From Candidatus Eiseniibacteriota bacterium (lineage in GTDB: Bacteria > JAFGKV01): DNA of 37,174 nt. A program made the position numbers and the translations under genes. A model generated the notes under the pieces. The model worked only from the letters and a program-made list of their open reading frames with translations. It did no database searches and was not told the origin of the DNA. Position 1 is the stretch's first letter; every line of letters begins with the position of its first letter. Of the stretch, positions 9,335 to 19,534 are shown piece after piece. The stretch lies in contig JALOPK010000004.1 in assembly GCA_025453925.1 (NCBI GenBank), positions 1 through 37,174 of the forward strand, given 5' to 3'.

Positions 9335-10975
9335 CTATACGGTGCGGCCCCTGTCTTGGGCGGTTTCGGGCGGGACTTTCGCGCTTTTGCTTGGGTACAG
9401 GAAGCGTTTGATCTTCTGGTTGGGGGTCTTCTCGAAGGGCTCCTTCTGGATCTGGATCTTCCCGATGCGGCTGAATGCGGCCAGGCGCGGATTGATTTCC
9501 TTTCGAATCGCCTCCAGCAGTTCACCGGCATCATCAAGCTGGTCAGCCATGGCCGCTTCGAGGGTCTCGATGGCTTCCGGTTTCAGGTGAACAAGGGCCG
9601 CCACGCCGTTCCCGTCACCGTAGACCAGGGAATCCGCCACATAGTGGTGGGCGTTGAGGAGCGACTCGATTTCCTCGGGATAGATGTTCTCGCCGGTCGC
9701 ACTCAGGATCATGGTCTTGGATCGGCCCCGAATGTAGAGATTCCCCAGTGTGTCGAAGTAGCCGAGATCGCCCGTCTTGAACCATCCGTCCGGAGTGAAG
9801 GCCTCAGCAGTCCTCACGGGATCCTTGTAGTATCCAGGCATCACATTGGGACCTTTGGCCTGAATCTCGCCCTCGTTCGTATGCGGGTCGGGATCCGCAA
9901 TCCGGAGATCGACCCCTTTCATGGCGGGGCCGGTGGACCTGAGGACGGTCTTGCTCGGGTGGCTGCCCGCCAGGAGCGGCGCTGTCTCTGTCAGACCGTA
10001 GCCGATGGCGTAGGGGAACTTGGCGTCTTTGAGAAACTGCTCGACGTCTGCCGCCAGAGCGGCTCCGCCGATGCCGAAGAACCGCAGCTTCCCGCCGAAC
10101 TTCCTCATGAGCTTCTTGCCCGCCATCCGGCAGAGAAGCTTCCGGAACAGGGGGTGCTTGTACAATGCCACCTTCTCCAGGGACGGCTTTACGCTCGCGC
10201 GATAGGTCTTCTCTATGATGATCGGGACGGTGAGCATGATGGTTGGACGAATGGCTTCCATGGCCGGAATCAAAACCGACGCCACTGGCGGCCTGTCCAG
10301 ATACCAGATGGAGGGGCCCTGCAGAATGGGGCCCAGCATGCCGATGGTGCATTCATAGGCGTGCGCCAGAGGCAGGATCGAGAGGACACGGTCGTTCCGG
10401 TGCTGCTTGATGATGGTGCGGGTGGCCCAGGCGTCCCAGACAAGGTTCTTGTGGGTCATCACGACACCTTTTGAGTTGCCCGTCGTGCCCGAGGTGTACA
10501 GGATGACCGCCAGGCTGCTCTCGCCAACGGGCGTGAACACCGACGCGGGATCCGGATCGGGGCCGCCGTGAGGCACCAACAGGTCTTCAATCGCCAGCGC
10601 CGTGGGTGATGCAGGGCCCAGCTTGGCCCTCAGTTTTTCGGACACGATGATGGCCTTCGCTTCGGAATGAGCGAGGATGTTTGCTATCTGCTCCGTTCCG
10701 AAATCAGTGAGGATCGGCACGCCAACGAAGCCGGCGGCCGTGATGCCGAAGTATGCCACGACCCATTCCGGTCGGTTCTCGGAGAGGAGGGCAATGCGGT
10801 CGCCCGCCTGGTAGCCCCTCTCCCGCAGGGTGATGGCGAGTTTGGCCGCGGCCGCCCCCAGAGCGCGATAGCTTGTGCCCTCCCCTCCCACGAAGCCCAC
10901 GGCAGGTTTGTCCCCGTAGTGGGCGGCGCTGTTGACGATGACCTCACGAAGCGTGAACGACGACAGCCTGTACAT
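9335..10975 (-). CDS. AMP-dependent long-chain acyl-CoA synthetase/ligase
   Basis: VILYTSGTTGNSKGVVMTHKNL, AIGYGLTETAPLLAG, GWFKTGDLGYFDTLGNLYIRGRSKTMILSATGENIYPEEIE. Likely start MYRLSSFTLREVIVNSA at 10975. Confidence 0.95.
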   Translation of the reverse strand: MYRLSSFTLREVIVNSAAHYGDKPAVGFVGGEGTSYRALGAAAAKLAITLRERGYQAGDRIALLSENRPEWVVAYFGITAAGFVGVPILTDFGTEQIANILAHSEAKAIIVSEKLRAKLGPASPTALAIEDLLVPHGGPDPDPASVFTPVGESSLAVILYTSGTTGNSKGVVMTHKNLVWDAWATRTIIKQHRNDRVLSILPLAHAYECTIGMLGPILQGPSIWYLDRPPVASVLIPAMEAIRPTIMLTVPIIIEKTYRASVKPSLEKVALYKHPLFRKLLCRMAGKKLMRKFGGKLRFFGIGGAALAADVEQFLKDAKFPYAIGYGLTETAPLLAGSHPSKTVLRSTGPAMKGVDLRIADPDPHTNEGEIQAKGPNVMPGYYKDPVRTAEAFTPDGWFKTGDLGYFDTLGNLYIRGRSKTMILSATGENIYPEEIESLLNAHHYVADSLVYGDGNGVAALVHLKPEAIETLEAAMADQLDDAGELLEAIRKEINPRLAAFSRIGKIQIQKEPFEKTPNQKIKRFLYPSKSAKVPPETAQDRGRTV

Positions 10976-11619
10976 TCGTGGTCCTTCCGAAAGACACTGC
11001 CCTGGTGCAGGTGTGCCACGGATGCGCCTGTTCCACTCACCACCCATACCCAGGAGTCCAGTGGAAACGAGGCAGCCCTTGTTATGCCGGTGCCGATGGG
11101 GTTTCGCTCACCGGCGGATGGAATCGGCAGCTCTGGGGGCCAGTAGTTGCAGCGAACGCTGTCCTTGTCAAGATCACGAGGTTCGAGGGGGCCGTCCTGC
11201 GTCAGGGTACTCGCAGATGGCGACGGAGCGGAGGCGGGCTGCCCGCGGGAGTTGTTCGGGTATCGGTGTGTGCTGTCTGCTTTCCGCAGCCGGCAATCGG
11301 GCGGAAAGCCCAGGTTCCCAGGCTCACGGAACATCTGAACAAGGGGTTGGGTGCGACGCAACGCCGGGGACACGAGCCTAGAGCTGCGAGCCTCCCCTAG
11401 GGTGGGCCAATCTGCAGGACCGGCGGAGAACTGAACCACCAATCCTCCAAGCAAGACTCGCAGTATCACATGTTCCGTGTCGGCCGTGAACTTCCCCGGA
11501 GGCCCGGGTTCACCCTCATCCCGCGTCCAGCCGCCAGGGATCCGCATGTGCTCGCGCGGTTTGCGGACGCCGGTCGGCGGTGTCTCCCGTTCCTCTCCGG
11601 CAGTGTGCGAGATGGGCGG

Positions 11620-11730
11620 CTACGCGGACTTCTTCGTCTGCTTCTCCTGCACCTTCTTGGTCTGCTTGTCGTGCTTCACGGCCTTCTGCTTCAGCCCCTT
11701 GTCTTTGTCCTTCTTGCCTTTGTCGCCCAC
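11620..11730 (-). CDS. Small lysine-rich protein, 36 aa (GTG start), uncharacterised
   Basis: GTG-GDKGKKDKDKGLKQKAVKHDKQTKKVQEKQTKKSA-stop; AGGAAGG Shine-Dalgarno-like sequence just upstream of the GTG on the minus strand; lysine-rich composition against a GC-rich, Arg/Ala-rich background. Confidence 0.55.
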   Translation of the reverse strand: MGDKGKKDKDKGLKQKAVKHDKQTKKVQEKQTKKSA

Positions 11731-12209
11731 AGCAACCTTCCTCTCCGATTGGGCCTCGTCGCGTCCCCACGTCAGTGGGGGCTTCTCTACACGTTCACGC
11801 CAGCTGCGCTCGAACCACTTCCGCCTGGGGGAAATCGAGCCTCGCGCCTCGACGTAAGAACGCCGGATGGCGGCATTTCGCATCAAAAAACGTGCGGAAA
11901 GCGGAAAAAGCCGGCGGCGGCCTCCAGAAGGAAGGCGGGAGCCACCCCAACATCAAGCACTGGATGTTCCGTGAAGCAGCGCGCGGCGTCCCGAAACGCA
12001 TCGATGAGAACCCGCAGCAGGGCGGGTGGCCCGACCTGTTCGAGAGGACGTGGATCCGCCGACCGATCGCTATCGTAATCACCACCGCGGTCGAATCCAC
12101 GGATAGTGTGTCAGCCCCGGCAACGACAGCGACCCCGAACCCTGAGCGAAGTTCGCCCTGTCACCCGTGCACGGGAATCACCCCGCGTCGCCCCCGGAGG
12201 GGAGCGGGC

Positions 12210-13379
12210 TCAGAAGTTCATGGCGAACAGCCTGCGGAGGAAGGCCGCCGCCGCCGCGGCAGGGCCGTTCCCGCCGGTGAGCGACGCCACGGTCTCAGCA
12301 ATCGCCCCCGCGGCGATGAACAGCATGGCCAGCAACTTCCCGACATCCTGCCCCTTGAGACTCCCCAGCATCCGCGGTTCCTGCGACAGGTAGGCACTGG
12401 CGGCGAACAACTCCTCCCCGATCAGGGTGTAATCGCAGGCGGCCACGAAAAACGGAAGTTGGGCCGGCATGGCCGTGCCCGAGACCTGAATCGCGCCGAT
12501 GGAGTTCCCGGTCTCGGCGAGGACGAGGCTCTCCGCGAAGAACGCGCCCAGATAGAAGGTCGCGGCAGGACGCTCCCGCACCATGATCCCGTCCACGGCG
12601 GCAACGTATCCGAACTGCGCATCGGTAACGTAGTGGACGCTGTCCTCACGGTAGGCGTCGGGCCTGCCGGCCGCCAGGTAGGCCTCTTTCACGGTCTCCC
12701 GGGCGGCACTCATGACCAGCGACCGCGAGACCGGAACGTCCAAGGGAGTATCGTACTCCGCCGTGGTGCGCGCGATGGTCTGGAGAATGGAAAGCCCTGC
12801 CAGGGTCTGCACGTCGTCCATGTCGTTGATGCCCGGGACGAAGAGCACTGCCCGGCCCATCTCGGTCGCCCGACCGACCGCCTCCTCGATCGCCTCCAGC
12901 CCGGCGATCCTGCGTATGAACAGGCGCCGTCCTCGTTTGGCCCTCTCGATGTAGATGATCACGGCAAACGACAACAGCAAGGTGATCACCAGCAAATTCG
13001 CCTTGGCCTGATTGAACCACTGAACCCGCGAGGCAACGGGTGGGGTGGGAATGCTGGGAATCCGACGGCCGATTCCATCGACCAGGACGATCCGGTACTG
13101 CGACGGAACGCCATTGGGCAGATGGTCGATCACGGCGGAGGAGGCGAAAGCCGGAAGCGAATCAACCACGACGAATTGGCCCGGAGAGGTCGCCCTCTGC
13201 ACAAGCTGCCAACGGATTCGCGCCGCGTCTTCCGCCCTGACCTGCCAGGTGAGCGAAATCGCCCCGCCTTTGTCGTTCGGCACATCGGCGGCAACCAGAG
13301 CCCCGACGGGGTGGGGTGGCGAATGGCCCCCCGGATCAGCCGTCAGCAGGCAGGTCAGAAGCCAGGCCGTCAGGGCCAA
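12210..13379 (-). CDS. DUF6754-like membrane protein
   Basis: 389 aa; signal/TM N-terminus, FnIII-like region, TM LLVITLLLSFAVIIYIERAK, then AVLFVPGINDMDDVQTLAGLSIL...FYLGAFFAESLVLAETGNSIGAIQVSGTAMPAQLPFFVAACDYTLIGEELFAASAYLS, as remembered for the DUF6754 family. Confidence 0.72.
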   Translation of the reverse strand: MALTAWLLTCLLTADPGGHSPPHPVGALVAADVPNDKGGAISLTWQVRAEDAARIRWQLVQRATSPGQFVVVDSLPAFASSAVIDHLPNGVPSQYRIVLVDGIGRRIPSIPTPPVASRVQWFNQAKANLLVITLLLSFAVIIYIERAKRGRRLFIRRIAGLEAIEEAVGRATEMGRAVLFVPGINDMDDVQTLAGLSILQTIARTTAEYDTPLDVPVSRSLVMSAARETVKEAYLAAGRPDAYREDSVHYVTDAQFGYVAAVDGIMVRERPAATFYLGAFFAESLVLAETGNSIGAIQVSGTAMPAQLPFFVAACDYTLIGEELFAASAYLSQEPRMLGSLKGQDVGKLLAMLFIAAGAIAETVASLTGGNGPAAAAAAFLRRLFAMNF

Positions 13380-13595
13380 GGGACGCCCTCAGGAAGGCGC
13401 TGATCTCTCATGAGGGTCACTCTCCGTGCGGCATGCACGCATTCTCCTCCAGATCGTGGGCGGGAGCACCCTGAAGCCGGCAGGGCTGCACGACGCGAGG
13501 TGGATCGATACCGCGCGGCTGCCAGACCGATCGAACCACATGGCCTATCGGCACGCGGAGACGGCCAAATGCCGTCACGTGCCTGACCATGACTA

Positions 13596-15350
13596 CTATG
13601 GGGCCGCACCGGTGGTGTCAAGGGAATCGCCCGCTCCCTTGGCGTCATACAGGGCGCTCCTCCACGCAGGCGGTATCTCGCCAGGGATCGACTTCCAACG
13701 CTTCCTCTCCCGCTCTTCCCCGACCGGTTCACGCCCCGTCTCGTCCGCCAGGAGCCCGGCTTCGCGCACAAGCCAACGCCATGATGTCCCCAAGCCCCGT
13801 GCGATCTCCAGCGCGTTCAGCGCCACGTCATGAGCCTCGCCCCGTCGTCCCTCGTTGGCCAACCGCCACCCTTCGACCACCTGGTCCGCCGCATGGCGTC
13901 CCTGGACCTCTTCGCCTTCTCTCCCTGCAGCCCCCACCACCACGCCTCTCCCCGCCAACACGGCGCGGAGGCTGTCTGGATTCAGCGTGGTGCCGAGGAT
14001 CAGGTATGTCCCGTCAGGCATGCGGACCGAGATCTTCTCCCATGCGGCCGAAGCGTCGCGGCGCACCTCGGGCTGTCCCACCAGCCAGACCACCCTCCGG
14101 CGGGCAAGATACTCATAGGGCGCCACGCGCTCGTGGCCTGCCGCGGCACTCGAGGGGACGCCGTGACGGGCGACCCAGCGGTCGGTGAGCCCCAGCATAT
14201 CCACGGCGGGCAGCCGGGAGAAGAACGGAATGGCCCCTGCGGGCCCCACGGCGATCAGGTCGTCCGGATCGGCCATGGCGCCAAGGAACTCCCCCACTCG
14301 GGACCACCCGGAGGCGCTGGCGGCCAGTTCGTCGATGCTTTCGATCATGTAGGGCGACGAAGCCTGACGGTAGCCGACCATCGTGGGCAACCATGTGCCG
14401 GCGACCGATCCCAGCGCCAGAACCACGGCCATCCCGCGCCGCAGCCGGGGCAGCAGACCCGCCATCAGCGCCAGGGAGAGCACGATGACGGGGACCATCA
14501 TCCTGAACTCCATGAAATCGCCGCCGACGGCCACGAGGTACGCAAGGTAGACCGTCAGCGGCGTCGCCACGCGCCAATCCCTGCCCGCCAGTGCGGCCAG
14601 GGGTGCCCAGAGGGGGATACCCGGATGGGTTCGAAGGAACTCCCCGAGATAAAAGAGCCCTCGCCCCAGGTTGATGGCGCCCTTGGCATGGAAGGTATTG
14701 GGCAGCCAGTCGCCGTAGTAGCCGGCGCGGAACGACTGAAGCGGGATGAGCATGACCAACGCGATGCCGACACGCACGCCCGTCGCGCGGAAAGAGCGGC
14801 CCTTGAGGACGCCTGCCACCCAGAGCAGTCCCTCCGGGCGGGTCAAGGCCGCCAGTCCCGCGATCCAGACGGAAAGCGGGCGGTGATCTCCCTCTCTCTC
14901 CACGGCGCCCCGCCACGCCGAAGCGGTGATCAGGAAGACGAACAGGCTTGTCTCGAGACCGCTGATGCTCCACGCCCCGAGATCGTGGGACAGACAGAGG
15001 GCGGCCGGGATGAGCGCCGCCCAGAGCGGCGGGGAGACTCTCCGCGCAAATCCGTATGCCGCCACGATGGTGCCAACGCCCGCCAGGAGCCCCAGCGCGG
15101 GCGCAACGACTTCAGGGGGCGCGCCGATCATCGCGGCTGATGCCAACAGGTACACCCAGAGGGGGTTGGTGTACCCCTCGACCCGTTCGCCAGGGTTGAA
15201 CACCGGGCCGTGGCCCTCTGCCACCGACCGGGCATAGCGAAAGCTGATGAACGCGTCGTCGGTAATGAACCCCCTGGCCGACATGCGCCCTGCGAAGGCC
15301 AGACAGCAGCCTGCGAGAACGGCGATGTCGAGGGCGAGCCGACGATTCAC
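13596..15350 (-). CDS. Polytopic membrane glycosyltransferase-like (GT-C fold) protein
   Basis: FITDDAFISFRYARSVAEGHGPVFNPGERVEGYTNPLWVYLL plus many TM segments. GTG start at 15350 gives a 4-nt GTGA overlap with the upstream gene. Confidence 0.8.
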   Translation of the reverse strand: MNRRLALDIAVLAGCCLAFAGRMSARGFITDDAFISFRYARSVAEGHGPVFNPGERVEGYTNPLWVYLLASAAMIGAPPEVVAPALGLLAGVGTIVAAYGFARRVSPPLWAALIPAALCLSHDLGAWSISGLETSLFVFLITASAWRGAVEREGDHRPLSVWIAGLAALTRPEGLLWVAGVLKGRSFRATGVRVGIALVMLIPLQSFRAGYYGDWLPNTFHAKGAINLGRGLFYLGEFLRTHPGIPLWAPLAALAGRDWRVATPLTVYLAYLVAVGGDFMEFRMMVPVIVLSLALMAGLLPRLRRGMAVVLALGSVAGTWLPTMVGYRQASSPYMIESIDELAASASGWSRVGEFLGAMADPDDLIAVGPAGAIPFFSRLPAVDMLGLTDRWVARHGVPSSAAAGHERVAPYEYLARRRVVWLVGQPEVRRDASAAWEKISVRMPDGTYLILGTTLNPDSLRAVLAGRGVVVGAAGREGEEVQGRHAADQVVEGWRLANEGRRGEAHDVALNALEIARGLGTSWRWLVREAGLLADETGREPVGEERERKRWKSIPGEIPPAWRSALYDAKGAGDSLDTTGAAP

Positions 15351-17008
15351 GGGAGGACGAGGAGTGTATCGTTCGGTGGCGAGTGGTAGATCCAGACGCC
15401 CCCGCTCTGGTGGGCAAGGCGGGGCGAGAGCCGCTCTCGCACCGCGAGCCACTGACTCCCACAGGAGTCCTGCGTGGTGCGGCATACGGCGTGAAGTGTG
15501 CTTTCGCCGAGTTCGAGGACCCGATAGGTTCGACCGCCGCCGCCGCGTGGGAGGAGATAGTCCCAGACGTACCGCTCTCCGGTCACGACCAGGTCATCCC
15601 GGCCGGCGCATCCTGCCGCGAGCAGCCATTTCGCCGCTTCGGCCCGGTGCCGGTAGCCCACGCCGTAGGCCGGCGTGCCTCCCAGCGATTCGAGATCCCG
15701 GGCACGGTCGACGAGCAGCGCCAGGTTGACCAGGCATGCGGCGGCCAGGGCGATCCGGCCGATCCGCGCGACACCGCCGATGCCGGACACCGCGCGTGCC
15801 GCAATGAGTGCCGGCAGCGGGAAGAAGACGAGGTAGAAATGGTAGGAGTCGCTCACACCCCGCAACCGGGTGCAGACAAGCATGGGGAGCGTCAATAGCA
15901 ACAGGACAGACGCCGCGCGGTCGCCGCGGACGGCATCGGCAGCCAGAAGGGAAAACCCGCCAAGCACCAGCACCAGAAGCATCAACGAGACCGCCGTGTC
16001 CGCCCAGAATCGCACTCGCATGCCGGGAGGATCGGCGCCGTGCAGACGCACCCTCTCCGGCAGGTCTTGAAGGCGGAACGATCGCGTGATGTTCTGAACT
16101 GGCCCCTTCCAGTACATCGCCAATGCGCCGTTCTGCCGGAGCGCGGGCGAATCCGCGGCCAAGCGTGCCGCCGCGGAACGATCCAGGAAGTCGTCTCCGT
16201 AGTTGCATGTGGACAGGGGCGGGAGATACGGAAGCGGCCAGCAGATCGGGGCAGGGAGCCCCTGATTCTCCTGGGCTGGCTCTCCCGGGGTGACGACTCG
16301 CTGAAGCACCTCGGCCAGCCGCCTTGTGCGAAGCCAGTCGCGGGACGCATCATTGACGAAGAATGGCGCCAGCGGCGCGGCGAGGAGAACAAGCCCCAGG
16401 AGCAGTGCCTTCGGGCGTTTGCGACCGACGGCCACGGCAACCGCGGCCAGCGGAAGCAACGCCAGGCCGGAGAGATGCAACTGAAGGGCGATCCCGGCCA
16501 TCGCCAGTGAAATCAGCAGACCGAAGCGCGAGGCCCGCAAGAGCCACAGGCTCAAGGAAAGGAAGAACGCCACGGAGAAGACGGGCAGTAGATCGGGATT
16601 CCAGATCCGTCGGCCTGCGAGCACCCAGACGGGCGACGTTGCGGCGAGAAGCGAAGCAAGGAATGACGCCGAGGGCCTCATGAACAACCGGGCAAGGAAG
16701 AATGTCGCCACAGCGGCCAGGGTGCTCAGACCGGCGGTGAGGAGCAAACCGCTCAAGGGCCGGGGATGCAACTCGTACGCACCCGCGAGCAGGAGGTAGT
16801 AGAGCCCGCCCGGAAGCCGGGCTCCTTCACCGGTGGTGATCGCCGCATCTGGGCCGAGCCACCAGGGCTCGCGCCCGAGCGCCACGTTCCTCGCCCGGGC
16901 CCAGTCGCGAATGTCGTCCGGATCCCCGAAGGGCGCCTGATCGATCTTCCAGATTCTCACTCCTCCTGCGACCAACGCGAGGAGCAGGAGGATCGCCACG
17001 TGTCGCAT
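15347..17008 (-). CDS. GT39/ArnT-like membrane glycosyltransferase
   Basis: Short TM N-terminus then FGDPDDIRDWARARNVALGREPWWLGPDAAIT...LPGGLYYLLLAGAYEL, many TM segments. Confidence 0.78.
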   Translation of the reverse strand: MRHVAILLLLALVAGGVRIWKIDQAPFGDPDDIRDWARARNVALGREPWWLGPDAAITTGEGARLPGGLYYLLLAGAYELHPRPLSGLLLTAGLSTLAAVATFFLARLFMRPSASFLASLLAATSPVWVLAGRRIWNPDLLPVFSVAFFLSLSLWLLRASRFGLLISLAMAGIALQLHLSGLALLPLAAVAVAVGRKRPKALLLGLVLLAAPLAPFFVNDASRDWLRTRRLAEVLQRVVTPGEPAQENQGLPAPICWPLPYLPPLSTCNYGDDFLDRSAAARLAADSPALRQNGALAMYWKGPVQNITRSFRLQDLPERVRLHGADPPGMRVRFWADTAVSLMLLVLVLGGFSLLAADAVRGDRAASVLLLLTLPMLVCTRLRGVSDSYHFYLVFFPLPALIAARAVSGIGGVARIGRIALAAACLVNLALLVDRARDLESLGGTPAYGVGYRHRAEAAKWLLAAGCAGRDDLVVTGERYVWDYLLPRGGGGRTYRVLELGESTLHAVCRTTQDSCGSQWLAVRERLSPRLAHQSGGVWIYHSPPNDTLLVLP

Positions 17009-17168
17009 GCACTACCTCCATCGCCGCCGCGAAGCGGAGAAGTAGAGCCACACGGAAGGGTAAGGCAAATGAAGCCGATTGACAGGGACGGCCGTGCCCG
17101 AGATGTTCACACGGCTCGATTCGTCGACATACCACCGGCTCACCATGCCCTCACTACGAGGTGAAACA

Positions 17169-18662
17169 ATGCGCATCACTCTCTCGTCGTCACCCTTCAC
17201 TAGCCTCCAGGCCGGTGACACGCTGGCCCTCCTGTGCACCCCCGAGACCGTGGCCGGCGATGCGGCGTTTCTCGAGCTCGACCGCGCCCGCGGCGGAGCG
17301 CTGTCCACGGCGATGGCGGAGGAAGGGTTCAAGGCCGCCTGGAAGAAGACCTCTCTCCACCGACCCGGAGCACCGGGCCCCGGCCGGCTGGTCTTCATCG
17401 GCATCGATGAGCCTCCACTGCCGCTGAGGCTGGCGCTCAAGCAGGCGGCCGGGCTCGCGGTCGGACGCGCGCAGGACCTCAAGGCGACGCGCCTCACCAT
17501 CGCCCTGCTGGGGTCGCTCCCCGGAGACCTGAGCCGTGCGACGACCACCCGGCTCCTGGTCGAAGGCGCCCTGCTTGCAGCCCATCAGCGTCTGTCCTAC
17601 AAGCACCGCGAGAATGATAGCCCGACGTTGGTCGAGCTGGTGATCTGCTGGCCCGGCCAGGACACATTGGCGCTTCGCGACGCTGCGGCCAGGGGCGAGC
17701 TGGTCGCCAACGCCGCCAATACCACCAGGGATCTCGTGAACGAACCGGCCGGAACTCTCACGCCCGAGGTGTTCGCCGGCAAGGTGGCGAACCTGGCCGG
17801 GTCGTCACTCTCGGTGGAAACACGGGATCTACGCTGGCTGCAGGACAAGGGCATGGGCGGCATCATCGGCGTCGGCAGGGGAAGCGCCAATGAGCCGCGT
17901 CTAGTCGAAGTCGGCTACCGCCTCGGGGAAGGGGGAAACGACACGCTGCTTCTGGTCGGCAAGGGCGTGACCTTCGACTCAGGCGGCATCAGCCTGAAGC
18001 CGGCCGACAGCATGAAGACGATGAAGGACGACATGGCCGGTGCGGGGGCTCTGGCGGGCCTGGTGAGCGTATTGGACCAGCTCCGTCCCGAGAGGCCGGT
18101 CAGAGTTCTCCTGCCGTTGGTGGAGAACATGCCGGATGGCCGCGCCATCAAGGTAGGCGACGTGCTCCACATGTACGGCGGCAAGAGTGTGGAAGTGCTG
18201 AACACCGATGCGGAGGGCCGCCTGATCCTGGCGGATGCGCTGGCCTACGGCGAGGAAGCGGCTCCCGCGGCCATCATCGACATGGCGACTTTGACGGGCG
18301 CATCGGTGGTGGCGCTAGGCCTGCTGTGCGCCGCTGTCATGGGAAATCGGCCGGAGCTGGTGCGCGATGTGCTTTCCGCGGGGGAACGGGCTGGTGAAAT
18401 CATGTGGCAACTCCCGCTGATCGACGCGTACAAGAAGATGCTGGAAAGTAAGATCGCCGATCTCAAGAATGTGGGAGATCGGTGGGGCGGCGCGATCACC
18501 GCAGGCATTTTCCTGCGCGAGTTCGTGGGCGGAAAACCGTGGGTGCACATCGATCTTGCGGGGCCTTCGTGGTCAGAGAAGGACGAGCCTGCCTTCCCCG
18601 AGGGAGGCTCAGGTTTCGGCGTCGCTTCGATCATCGAACTCCTCTCACCGATGGCGGGCTGA
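17169..18662 (+). CDS. pepA: Leucyl (cytosol) aminopeptidase, M17 family
   Basis: KGVTFDSGGISLKPADSMKTMKDDMAGAGAL and NTDAEGRLILADALAYGEE; ATG at 17169 (MRITLSSSPF) preceded by GAGGTG. Confidence 0.95.
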   Translation: MRITLSSSPFTSLQAGDTLALLCTPETVAGDAAFLELDRARGGALSTAMAEEGFKAAWKKTSLHRPGAPGPGRLVFIGIDEPPLPLRLALKQAAGLAVGRAQDLKATRLTIALLGSLPGDLSRATTTRLLVEGALLAAHQRLSYKHRENDSPTLVELVICWPGQDTLALRDAAARGELVANAANTTRDLVNEPAGTLTPEVFAGKVANLAGSSLSVETRDLRWLQDKGMGGIIGVGRGSANEPRLVEVGYRLGEGGNDTLLLVGKGVTFDSGGISLKPADSMKTMKDDMAGAGALAGLVSVLDQLRPERPVRVLLPLVENMPDGRAIKVGDVLHMYGGKSVEVLNTDAEGRLILADALAYGEEAAPAAIIDMATLTGASVVALGLLCAAVMGNRPELVRDVLSAGERAGEIMWQLPLIDAYKKMLESKIADLKNVGDRWGGAITAGIFLREFVGGKPWVHIDLAGPSWSEKDEPAFPEGGSGFGVASIIELLSPMAG

Positions 18663-19520
18663 GTGATTCCCTTCGGCGGGGTGTCTATGCGGGCGGGCAC
18701 TCCCGCCCGCATCACGGTTGTTCCCTGCGGGTTCGAGGTGTCGACAACCTTCTACCAGGGAACGCGGTTCGGCCCGCGCAGGCTGCTGGAAGCAAGCACC
18801 GAGATGGAGTTGTTCGATCTGGAGCTGGGCTTCTCACCATGGGACGGCGGCATCACCACGCTGGAGGAGCCGCCGCTCTCCGATTCGGCGGGTCCTGTGG
18901 TCGACGCCTTGGCGAGTGTCATCGGAGAGCAGCTGGATGCGGGCCTCTTCCCGCTGCTTCTGGGAGGCGAACACACAGTGGCGGTCGGGGGAGCCCGGGC
19001 CGTGGCGCCACGGGTCCCGGGGGTCGGATTCCTCCACGTTGACGCCCATGCGGATTACCGCTTCACCTATCATGACAATCCCCTGAACCATGCCTGTGCT
19101 GCCAGGAGGCTGTCCGAGCTCGGCCCCGTGGTCATGGCCGGCATTCGAAGCGTCAGCGCCGAGGAGTGGGATGAATTGAGGGCCAGCTCCGACATCGCGG
19201 TGTTCCCCGCACATGAATTGCGGGAGCGGGGCTGGCAGGCGCGGGTCGTCGACGCCCTTCCTCCGGTCGTCTATCTGACCCTTGACCTCGACGGCCTCGA
19301 TCCGTCGGTGATTCCCGGAGTCGGCAATCCCGAACCAGGGGGCATCGGTTGGAACGAGTTCATCATCCTCCTGCATGAGCTTTTCGAGAACCGTCGCGTC
19401 GTGGGAGCGGATATCTGCGAGCTCAGGCCGATACCGGGAAGTCCCCAGTCGGAAAGCGCCGCCGCCCGTATCGCGCAGAGGATCTGCGGCCTCCACCTGC
19501 GCCAGATCCACGGCCGGTAG
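18663..19520 (+). CDS. speB: Arginase/agmatinase (ureohydrolase) family protein
   Basis: GGEHTVAVGG, FLHVDAHADYR, LTLDLDGLDPSVIPGVGNPEPGGI (Mn-ligand motifs). GTG directly after the pepA stop; an internal ATG at 18687 is also possible. Confidence 0.85.
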   Translation: MIPFGGVSMRAGTPARITVVPCGFEVSTTFYQGTRFGPRRLLEASTEMELFDLELGFSPWDGGITTLEEPPLSDSAGPVVDALASVIGEQLDAGLFPLLLGGEHTVAVGGARAVAPRVPGVGFLHVDAHADYRFTYHDNPLNHACAARRLSELGPVVMAGIRSVSAEEWDELRASSDIAVFPAHELRERGWQARVVDALPPVVYLTLDLDGLDPSVIPGVGNPEPGGIGWNEFIILLHELFENRRVVGADICELRPIPGSPQSESAAARIAQRICGLHLRQIHGR

Positions 19521-19534
19521 AGGGCAGGAGGGGA

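Noticed and set aside
11580-13403. 607-aa plus-strand ORF
   Set aside because: Mostly antisense to the DUF6754-like gene, low-complexity Arg/Pro/Gly composition, no family motif.
13830-15140. 436-aa plus-strand ORF
   Set aside because: Antisense to the GT-C-like gene; no domain features.
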